From Lachnoclostridium sp. UBA6475 (GTDB lineage: Bacteria; Bacillota; Clostridia; Lachnospirales; Lachnospiraceae): a stretch of 5,827 bases of DNA. The DNA lies in NCBI GenBank assembly GCA_002435545.1, contig DJNB01000084.1:1-5827 (forward strand). Reading direction: 5' to 3'. The position numbers and the translations under genes are program-made. Within the stretch, counting starts at the first letter, position 1. Each line of letters opens with the position of its first letter. Under the pieces are notes generated by a model. The model was not told the origin of the DNA and made no database searches. It worked only from the letters and a program-made list of their open reading frames with translations. Shown here one piece after another: positions 1 through 4,870 of the stretch.

Positions 1-250
1 AAAGGCAACCTGCGTCGCCTTGTTTTCCTCTTTACGTTGCCTTTCGCCGCCACACAACGCAGGAAAGGCAACCTATCCCAGCATTCCTTCTTTTTATGTT
101 GCTTTTCTAGCTTCTTGCCAGCTCTAAAGGCAACCTGCGTCGCCTTGTTTTCCTCTTTACGTTGCCTTTCGCCGCCACACAGCACTGGAAAAGCAACCTA
201 TCCCAGCTACTCCTTCATTTTATGTTGCTTTTCTAGCTTCTTCCAACACC
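1..250. repeat. Imperfect tandem array, 125-bp period, four inverted-repeat units
   Basis: Two copies of a 125-bp period are visible, 1-125 and 126-250. The first 56 bases of the two copies are identical, and the later part carries scattered substitutions. Each copy splits into two subunits of about 44 bp, at 1-44, 64-106, 126-169 and 189-232, separated by three 19-bp spacers. Each subunit starts with AAAGGCAACCT (AAAAGCAACCT in the last) and ends with GTTGCCTTT or GTTGCTTTT, so its ends are 9-bp inverted repeats. Subunits alternate in type: 1 and 3 share one interior, 2 and 4 another. Spacers alternate too: CGCCGCCACACA follows units 1 and 3, CTAGCTTCTT follows units 2 and 4. The array may begin before the window. 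No gene is visible in 1-219. It is not a CRISPR array, because the spacers are short and repeat one another. Confidence 0.85.
189..232 (-). terminator. Terminator-like hairpin at the end of the Hcp-like gene (tentative)
   Basis: Read on the minus strand, AAAAGCAAC at 232-224 can pair with GTTGCTTTT at 197-189, a perfect 9-bp stem around a 26-base loop. The stem is reached just as the upstream gene stops at 222-220, and a short T run ends it. The next unit (169-126) adds a compact minus-strand hairpin, AAGGCGAC-GCAG-GTTGCCTT, followed by only three T in all. These could end transcription of the two-gene operon. The U tracts are short and the first loop is large, so this is a weak call. Confidence 0.25.
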
Positions 251-774
251 GGCGCAAGTTCTTCGCACGTAAAATCATAACTGATTATAGACAACGCCTT
301 ATAAAAGAAAAACACCTGCTCCGGCTTTGCTGCGCAAGCGCCATTCCCCACACTGCCACAAGTGGAATCACAAGCGCAAATGGAATCACTTGTTTCTCCT
401 GCGGCATTCCTGCTCTCGCTTTCTTTCCATATTTTTACAGCCATTGTCCGAATGAACGCCAGAAGTTCGCGCTTCATCTTTTGCTCTTTTTCCTCGCCGG
501 CGATTTCTTGTATGTCAAAATCCGAGGTATTACCACAAGGCGCCGCACAAAGGCGGCACCCTGGAGAAACGGTGAATTTTTCGTCGCGGACTTTGGCGAT
601 GAACGACGCCAGATCAGCCTCGGTAAGATCTCTGGCCGGGAAATCCGGCGATGTCATTGCCAGCCCTTCCACAACAATAGCATCTGTATTTTCCGTTTTA
701 GGATTCGTTCCACAGGCCTTTACCAAACCGATCAACGCGCCTGTCAGCAAATCCTGCAGCTCTTTTTTCTGCAT
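220..774 (-). CDS. Small cysteine-rich Hcp-like (hydroxylamine reductase-related) protein
   Basis: A 184-residue soluble protein without signal peptide or membrane segment. Residues 5-41 (ELQDLLTGALIGL, then VVEGLAMT) and 101-117 look like the helical-bundle pattern of the N-terminal part of hybrid-cluster proteins. A Cys-x2-Cys-x3-Cys motif at C73, C76 and C80, followed by GNTSDFD, could bind an iron-sulfur cluster. A variable stretch at about 118-152 adds Cys133, 135, 139 and 147. Residues 153-181 are a final helical region (FFFYKALSII, EELAPVLEEA). Full Hcp is near 550 residues with a C-terminal hybrid-cluster domain, so this is not a complete Hcp. The ATG at 774 is preferred because AAAGGG lies 6 bases upstream; an in-frame TTG at 822 has a poorly placed site. 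It follows the ferredoxin-type gene by 60 bases in the same operon. The last codons lie inside a repeat unit. The family assignment is recalled pattern, not a search; function is inferred. Confidence 0.75.
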   Translation of the reverse strand: MQKKELQDLLTGALIGLVKACGTNPKTENTDAIVVEGLAMTSPDFPARDLTEADLASFIAKVRDEKFTVSPGCRLCAAPCGNTSDFDIQEIAGEEKEQKMKRELLAFIRTMAVKIWKESESRNAAGETSDSICACDSTCGSVGNGACAAKPEQVFFFYKALSIISYDFTCEELAPVLEEARKAT

Positions 775-834
775 AAATTTCCCTTTCTTCAAAAACAACT
801 CGATTCGCAGAAACGACGTCAAGCCCTCTTACCA

Positions 835-1689
835 TCAATCCAATTTCTTTCCGTCAATTGAGATCGTTACGACCTGCCATGGAATAAACTTGCCACTCTC
901 CTGAATTGCTTTTTTCGCCGCCATTTCAAGACCGCCACAGCAAGGAACTTCCATGCGGACAATTGTTACTTCTTTGATATCATTGTCGCGGATGATCGTC
1001 GTCAATTTCTCACTGTAATCAATATCATCCAGTTTCGGACAGCCGATGATCGTTACCTTGCCGCGCATAAATTCCTGGTGCATATTAGCATAAGCGTAAG
1101 CGGTGCAATCCGCCGCGATCAAGAGCTTTGCGCCATTGAAATACGGAGCATTGGTCGGCACAAGTTTGATCTGGCATGGCCATTGGGCAAGCTGGGAAGC
1201 GGGTGCTTTAACAAAATTAATTTCCCCCGCCAAAACATCCTCTTTCTCTGCCTGCTGGCGAAGCATCCGCATACGGCTTCCTGGACAGCCGCCGGTCGGC
1301 TGAGGCGTCGCCTCAGTTGATTGAGATGTCCTATCTGCTGGCTGGGATGTTGCGCCTGCCTGAGATGCCGCGTGTTCGGAAGCCGCCGCGCCTGCCAGAG
1401 TTGCAGAGGCTGCTGAAACTTCCGGTTTTCCATTCTTTTGCTGTGCGGCGCGTTTTTTCATATTTTCTTTTACCGCTTCTTCGTCGTAGGCTGCCGCCTC
1501 ACGCTCAACAAACTTGATCGCGCCCGTCGGACACGTTGGGAGGCAGTCGCCAAGTCCGTCACAATAATCATCGCGGAGAAGTTTTGCTTTTCCGTCCACC
1601 ATTCCGATCGCACCTTCGTGACAGGCAGAGGCGCAGGCGCCGCATCCATTACATTTATCTTCATTTATTTGAATAATTCTTCGTACCAT
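835..1689 (-). CDS. 4Fe-4S ferredoxin-domain iron-sulfur protein with CCGG C-terminal domain
   Basis: A 284-residue cytoplasmic protein. Residues 1-60 are a two-cluster ferredoxin domain. The first motif is C13, C16, C19, C23 (Cys-x2-Cys-x2-Cys-x3-Cys, with His after the last Cys instead of Pro). The second is C43, C49, C53 in CDGLGDCLPTCP, where Leu46 stands at the usual second cysteine. Residues about 75-132 are an Ala/Ser/Thr/Gln-rich linker. GGCPGSRMR (C135) opens the C-terminal domain, which carries SQLAQWP, APYF, AADC (C195), IGCPKLDD (C217) and VPCCGG (C250, C251). I recognise this as a family common in anaerobes, often beside hcp and Crp/Fnr genes; its reaction is not established, and electron transfer or redox sensing is inferred. 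Start choice: ATG at 1689 begins MVRRIIQI as relatives do, with AAGGAAGG about 11 bases upstream; ATG at 1701 has that site almost touching it, and a GTG at 1738-1740 is also open. First gene of the operon, divergent from the regulator. Confidence 0.88.
   Translation of the reverse strand: MVRRIIQINEDKCNGCGACASACHEGAIGMVDGKAKLLRDDYCDGLGDCLPTCPTGAIKFVEREAAAYDEEAVKENMKKRAAQQKNGKPEVSAASATLAGAAASEHAASQAGATSQPADRTSQSTEATPQPTGGCPGSRMRMLRQQAEKEDVLAGEINFVKAPASQLAQWPCQIKLVPTNAPYFNGAKLLIAADCTAYAYANMHQEFMRGKVTIIGCPKLDDIDYSEKLTTIIRDNDIKEVTIVRMEVPCCGGLEMAAKKAIQESGKFIPWQVVTISIDGKKLD
1301..1315. repeat. Perfect 7-bp inverted repeat inside the linker codons
   Basis: TGAGGCG and CGCCTCA flank a single T at 1308. 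It lies in the codons for the end of the low-complexity linker of the iron-sulfur protein (EATPQPT). It may be a by-product of the biased codons there; no function is evident. Confidence 0.4.
1308..1380 (-). repeat. Degenerate 18-21 bp coding repeat in the protein linker
   Basis: The linker of the iron-sulfur protein reads as degenerate 6-7-residue steps: SQAGAT, SQPADRT, SQSTEAT, PQPT. In the DNA the plus-strand word GAGATG/GGGATG recurs at 1323, 1344 and 1362, spacing 21 and 18. This suggests growth by slippage and a flexible tether with little sequence constraint. Confidence 0.5.
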
Positions 1690-1728
1690 TTGTACATTCA
1701 TCCTTCCTTTTTGTAACGATTCAGGATA

Positions 1729-1889
1729 CCCCTCCCACACATTCGCATTTCGAACACTTCGTGTTCTATCCCGCCTTTGACAAGGCTAAAAATGCTCATC
1801 TGTGGAGGGGGAGCCCTATTAGGCTCTAAATGTATGGAAATCAAAGTTTCTTACGTGCAAGCACGACGATCATTGATTTCCACACATTT
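1729..1889 (-). promoter_or_regulatory. Strongly structured 5' leader of the iron-sulfur operon (candidate cis-regulatory RNA)
   Basis: Five helices can be drawn by eye. Helix A pairs 1828-1844 with 1873-1889: 17 positions, complete on the minus strand if one G-U is allowed. Inside it sits the palindrome CGTGC-AA-GCACG (1854-1865). Helix B is GAGCC/GGCTC (1811-1815 with 1822-1826). Helix C pairs 1729-1739 with 1801-1811, with one mismatch and one wobble. It continues through an internal loop to GCATTT/AAATGC (1745-1750 with 1790-1795). That helix closes a three-way junction with two hairpins: GAACAC-TTC-GTGTTC (1752-1766) and GCCTT-TGAC-AAGGC (1773-1786). The element lies between the predicted minus-strand start near 1922 and the start codon. 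I do not recognise it as a known riboswitch class. It could instead be a small mobile repeat of IS200/IS605-derived or MITE type. No clear U-run terminator is seen. Confidence 0.6.
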
Positions 1890-1912
1890 GCTCCTGAATA
1901 GTTACCTTTTTG

Positions 1913-1941
1913 TTGATTTTGTGATTTCATTATAGTAAAAT
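1913..1941 (+). promoter_or_regulatory. Predicted sigma-A promoter of the Crp/Fnr regulator
   Basis: A -35 box TTGATT (1913-1918) and a -10 box TAAAAT (1936-1941) are separated by 17 bases in AT-rich DNA. Transcription would begin near 1948, leaving a leader of about 37 bases that contains the candidate operator and the ribosome binding site. Confidence 0.5.
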
Positions 1942-1957
1942 AAAAATAAAAAATCGG
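1929..1957 (-). promoter_or_regulatory. Predicted activator-dependent promoter of the iron-sulfur operon
   Basis: A perfect TATAAT -10 box is read on the minus strand at 1934-1929. At 17-base spacing, the -35 position (1957-1952) reads CCGATT, a poor match to TTGACA. A perfect -10 with a weak -35 is typical of a promoter that needs an activator. The predicted start is near 1922, giving a leader of about 230 bases that includes the structured element. Confidence 0.5.
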
Positions 1958-1970
1958 TGGTTATAACAAC
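1957..1970. promoter_or_regulatory. Candidate Crp/Fnr-type operator GTGGTTATAACAAC
   Basis: This 14-bp near-palindrome has 6 of 7 symmetric pairs, centred between 1963 and 1964 on GTTATAAC. Fourteen base pairs is the usual length of Crp/Fnr-family sites. Its centre is at -41.5 from the predicted minus-strand start at 1922, and it covers about +10 to +23 of the regulator's own transcript. Bound protein would be placed to activate the iron-sulfur operon and to repress the regulator. Only one copy is visible, so the binding assignment is inference. Confidence 0.5.
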
Positions 1971-1971
1971 G

Positions 1972-1978
1972 AAAGGAG
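1972..1978 (+). promoter_or_regulatory. Ribosome binding site for the TTG start of the regulator
   Basis: AAAGGAG lies 6 bases before the TTG at 1985-1987. The strength and spacing of this site support the unusual TTG start, since no in-frame ATG lies nearby. Confidence 0.8.
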
Positions 1979-1984
1979 AAAAAA

Positions 1985-2650
1985 TTGAAAAAAATTATCA
2001 GACAATTATCGAACAATGCCATTTTTCGGGATTTTGACGAAAATGACTGGCATAGATTAGAGACTCTTTCCTTATTAAGAAAGAAATCTTATGATAAGGG
2101 AGAAATTCTATTTTCCATGGGAGAAAATACCAGTGAAATAGGCATTATAATAGAGGGCAGCGTAGTCATTGAAAACAACGATATTTTAGGCAATTCAACC
2201 ATATTAAATAAACTGGAAACAGAAGATGTTTTTGCCGAAACTTATGCCATCACAGGCACCCCTATGATGGTCGATGTTGTCGCCGCGCAGGCATGTAAAA
2301 TTGTATTTTTTAATGTGCGGAATTTGTTGGAAAATACAAAAAATTCATCTCTTGCACAGAAGATCACACGCAATCTCCTCTTTATTTCCATGCAGAAAAA
2401 TCTGGTTCTGTCCAGCCGCATTTTCTGCACTTCACCAAAGACAATCCGCGAGCGGCTTGCGATCTATTTTTCGGAGCAGGTCACACGCACCGGAAGTACA
2501 TCTTTTGACATCCCATTCAACCGCCAGCAGATGGCGGATTATCTAAATCTTGACCGCAGTGCGCTGTCCAAAGAACTTGGCAAAATGCAGGAGGAGGGGT
2601 TGATCCGATATCGAAAAAACCATTTTGAAATGGTAAAATTTAACATTTAA
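1985..2650 (+). CDS. Crp/Fnr-family transcriptional regulator
   Basis: A 221-residue DNA-binding regulator. Residues about 14-115 form the cyclic-nucleotide-binding-like beta-roll, with the typical glycine pattern KGEILFSMGE (38-47), IIIEGSVVI (54-62) and DVFAETYAITG (81-91). A dimerisation helix follows at about 120-145. The C-terminal winged helix starts with TIRERLAIYF (153-162), and the helix-turn-helix is RQQMADYLNLDRSALSKELGKM across 180-201, followed by EEGLI. It lacks the N-terminal cysteine cluster of Fnr; only C104 and C148 are present, so direct 4Fe-4S oxygen sensing is unlikely. The effector pocket does not show the standard cAMP-binding RxS motif. The start is TTG. It is divergent from the iron-sulfur operon, as HcpR-type regulators often are, and is probably autoregulated. 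The first half of the gene is clearly more AT-rich than the second. Its 3' end overlaps the convergent aminotransferase gene by 4 bases. Confidence 0.93.
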   Translation: MKKIIRQLSNNAIFRDFDENDWHRLETLSLLRKKSYDKGEILFSMGENTSEIGIIIEGSVVIENNDILGNSTILNKLETEDVFAETYAITGTPMMVDVVAAQACKIVFFNVRNLLENTKNSSLAQKITRNLLFISMQKNLVLSSRIFCTSPKTIRERLAIYFSEQVTRTGSTSFDIPFNRQQMADYLNLDRSALSKELGKMQEEGLIRYRKNHFEMVKFNI

Positions 2651-3831
2651 TTTTTATATTCCCCGGCAAGTGTCTTAAATGCCGGCAAGGCACGTTCGAT
2701 CTGTTCCGTCGAGACACAATACGAGATGCGGACATGCTCCGGACAGCCAAATTCGGTTCCCGGTACAAGGATCAGATTGTGTTCGACTGCCTTTTTGCAA
2801 AATGCGTAGTCGTCCGGTTCGAGTGATTTTGGGAACAGATAAAACGCTCCATCCGGTTTCACGCATGAAAAACCAAGGTCGGTAAGCGCATTGTAGAGCA
2901 GGTCGCGGTTTCTGCGGTAAATGCTCATATCTGCGACATCCTCGTGACATTTCTTCATAAGAAGCTGGAACATTGTCGGAGTGTTGACGTAACTGAGGAC
3001 ACGCGCCGCTCCGGAAACTGCCTTTTTGATCGAATCAAACTCATCAATCTCCGACGGCATAACAAGATAGCCCATACGCTCGCCGGGGATGGAAAGGCAT
3101 TTGCTGTAAGAATAGCAGACGAGTGTATTGCGGTAAAAGTTCGGGATATACGGAACTTCCACATCGTAGGCGATTTCACGGTACGGCTCATCCGCGATAA
3201 TATAAATTGCATGGCCGTATTCCTTTTCTTTTTTTGCCAGTATTTCACATATATTTTCAATCGTTTCTTTTGAATAAACGGCACCGGACGGATTGTTTGG
3301 CGAATTCACGATAACGCCTTTTGTCTTCTCTGTAATCGCCTTTTCAAATGTGTCCGGGTCGATCTGAAAATCTTCCGTCCGTGAAGGCACGGCGACAAAT
3401 TTGACGCCGATCGTTTCCAGATAAAAACGGTATTCCGGAAAATACGGCGCAAACGAGATAAATTCATCTCCCGGATTGCACAGCGCACGAAAACAAATGT
3501 TGAGCGCGCACGCAGCGCCAACGGTAAAATACAGATTTTCTCTGGTAAAATGTGTGCCATAACGGTCGTTCAGTCCTTCGGCGATTGCATCCCGCGCTTC
3601 CTCGTCACCGGCTGACGTTGTGTAACCATGAAGATGAAATGGATTTTCCGTTTCCAAAAGATGCATCAACTCTTCTTTTACACATTCCGGCGTCGGAACA
3701 TTGGGATTTCCGATACAAAAATTGTAAACATTTTCCTCGCCGACAACCTTGCTCCGTTCAAGTGCAAGGTCAAACATTTCCCGGATTGCCGAACTTTTAC
3801 TTCCAATATTTGTATATTCTTTCGAGATCAT
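2647..3831 (-). CDS. Class I/II pyridoxal-phosphate aminotransferase
   Basis: A 394-residue fold-type I PLP enzyme of normal length for the family, cytoplasmic, transferring an amino group between an amino acid and a 2-oxo acid. Visible landmarks: GNPNVPTP (41-48), the cofactor-binding turn VGAACAL (104-110), SPNNPSG (177-183), ADEPY with the pyridine-binding Asp214 and Tyr217, and SYSK with Schiff-base Lys244. Arg252 (ERMGY) is the usual phosphate ligand and Arg368 (HVRIS) the usual substrate carboxylate ligand. All key residues are present, so it should be active. The substrate cannot be read from the sequence. Start: the ATG at 3831 overlaps the kinase stop as ATGA and has GGAGG 6 bases upstream; the ATG at 3837 touches that site and is less likely. 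It is the last gene of the operon, probably translationally coupled to the kinase. Its stop overlaps the regulator's stop. Confidence 0.93.
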   Translation of the reverse strand: MISKEYTNIGSKSSAIREMFDLALERSKVVGEENVYNFCIGNPNVPTPECVKEELMHLLETENPFHLHGYTTSAGDEEARDAIAEGLNDRYGTHFTRENLYFTVGAACALNICFRALCNPGDEFISFAPYFPEYRFYLETIGVKFVAVPSRTEDFQIDPDTFEKAITEKTKGVIVNSPNNPSGAVYSKETIENICEILAKKEKEYGHAIYIIADEPYREIAYDVEVPYIPNFYRNTLVCYSYSKCLSIPGERMGYLVMPSEIDEFDSIKKAVSGAARVLSYVNTPTMFQLLMKKCHEDVADMSIYRRNRDLLYNALTDLGFSCVKPDGAFYLFPKSLEPDDYAFCKKAVEHNLILVPGTEFGCPEHVRISYCVSTEQIERALPAFKTLAGEYKN

Positions 3832-4832
3832 AAGCATCCTCCATTCCTTTCACAATAAGCACGCGCCAGTTTTTCTGTCTCCGTATAATAGCGGTCTGTC
3901 ACGCGTTTTACCGTGTCATTGTCCCAGTGCGACGCGATCCAGCCCATGCGGACGATCTTGCGAAGCACGATAAAGGTGTCTACTTCTTCCAAATCCTCAG
4001 CCGAGAGAGGGCGGACGGTCTGGTAGCCGTCCAGCCATGCCCTCGTCATCTCAGAAAGGTTGGTATCATATTCCAAAACTGCTGTGGATAAGTCAAACAA
4101 AAACCAGCCATATCCACAATCGTCAAAATCCAAAATCTTTACCTGATCGCCGTCAACCAAAATATTGTTGATATTTAAGTCGGAATGGATCAAACCATAG
4201 CGATCCGGGGATTTCCCATATTTTTCCAGTTTTTTACATCCGATTTCAACCGTCTTTGCAAAAACTTCTTTCTGCGCCTCGGTCAATGCCGGATTTTTGC
4301 TCCAGTCGCCCCAGCGCGATGTGTCGCCAAACATATCCTCGATGTCCCAGTGAAACCGCGGCAGAGAATTGCCGGCATTCCATGTCATCGCGTGAAGATG
4401 AAGTTTTGCCGTGATCGCACCGATCTGCTTTTGATAAGGGACCAGTTCTTCCGTGGACATCCCGCGGATGCCGATGCCTTCCACAAAAGAAAATAAGCTG
4501 CACACATATTTGTCGGTGCTTCCGGTAAAGGCAAGCCGCTGGATAAATTTTCCATCTTTCCCCGGAAGAACATCTGCTGTCTGGATGTCCGTATCCCGCT
4601 TCACTGCCCGGATCCACGAAAGTTCGCTTTCCAGCTCCGTCAGATCATGATAACCGGGGCGGTTGACACGGAGAACGTATTTATCGCCGGTCATTTCACT
4701 TTCGAGGCGATACGTGAAATTCTCCGAATATTTCAAATGATACACTTTCGTATCTTCCGGCAGTTCATAATGCAAAAGCAATTGCGACTGCAGCTGCACT
4801 CGGATATCATCCGGCTCTAACAATGTTCCCAT
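3828..4832 (-). CDS. APH/choline-kinase-like small-molecule phosphotransferase
   Basis: A 334-residue ATP-dependent kinase of the aminoglycoside phosphotransferase fold, which phosphorylates a hydroxyl of a small molecule in the cytoplasm. The N-lobe has SENFTYRLES (36-45) and KYVLRV (51-56), where Arg55 stands at the usual lysine-like position of the beta-3 strand; Glu68 or Glu70 is the probable partner. The C-lobe carries the Brenner motif HSDLNINN with catalytic Asp218 and Asn223, and ILDFDD with metal-binding Asp235. A final helical region follows (280-330). Relatives include homoserine kinase II, hydroxylysine kinase, SrkA and resistance enzymes; residues do not separate these. Resistance is unlikely, because the gene sits between two aminotransferase genes, 38 bases after one and overlapping the next by ATGA. 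Start: the ATG at 4832 has GAGGGGG about 7 bases upstream. The natural substrate is unknown, and a metabolic amino alcohol or hydroxy-amino acid is the inference. Confidence 0.88.
   Translation of the reverse strand: MGTLLEPDDIRVQLQSQLLLHYELPEDTKVYHLKYSENFTYRLESEMTGDKYVLRVNRPGYHDLTELESELSWIRAVKRDTDIQTADVLPGKDGKFIQRLAFTGSTDKYVCSLFSFVEGIGIRGMSTEELVPYQKQIGAITAKLHLHAMTWNAGNSLPRFHWDIEDMFGDTSRWGDWSKNPALTEAQKEVFAKTVEIGCKKLEKYGKSPDRYGLIHSDLNINNILVDGDQVKILDFDDCGYGWFLFDLSTAVLEYDTNLSEMTRAWLDGYQTVRPLSAEDLEEVDTFIVLRKIVRMGWIASHWDNDTVKRVTDRYYTETEKLARAYCERNGGCL
3838..3842 (-). promoter_or_regulatory. Ribosome binding site deciding the aminotransferase start
   Basis: GGAGG on the minus strand lies 6 bases before the ATG at 3831 and zero bases before the alternative ATG at 3837. 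It is inside the end of the kinase gene, consistent with coupled translation. Confidence 0.75.
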
Positions 4833-4870
4833 GTCAATTCCCCCTCGTTTTCATATTGTAAATCCTGACT

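Noticed and set aside
1..250. CRISPR array
   Set aside because: Units are about 44 bp with inverted ends, the spacers are only 19 bp and recur in sequence, and no cas gene is in view.
37..904. Long plus-strand open frames across the repeat array and opposite the Hcp-like gene
   Set aside because: They translate to low-complexity Phe/Cys/Ser-rich sequence without domain features or good ribosome binding sites. The opposite strand carries a coherent protein with cysteine motifs and a good start.
1703..1740. GTG start at 1738-1740 for the iron-sulfur protein
   Set aside because: It adds 17 residues not expected in the family, has no good ribosome binding site, and would place the structured leader helix inside the coding start.
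1811..1889. Rho-independent terminator in the divergent region
   Set aside because: The GAGCC/GGCTC hairpin and the 17-position helix are not followed by a U run on either strand.
1728..1890. Intact insertion sequence
   Set aside because: No transposase frame is present and no target-site duplication could be identified by eye. A MITE-like origin remains open and is noted under findings.
1985..2650. Oxygen-sensing Fnr with a 4Fe-4S cluster
   Set aside because: Only two cysteines are present, far apart, with no N-terminal or C-terminal cysteine cluster.
3828..4832. Aminoglycoside resistance gene
   Set aside because: The fold matches, but the gene is embedded between aminotransferase genes, overlaps one, has no mobile-element signs, and lacks features that tie it to a resistance subfamily.
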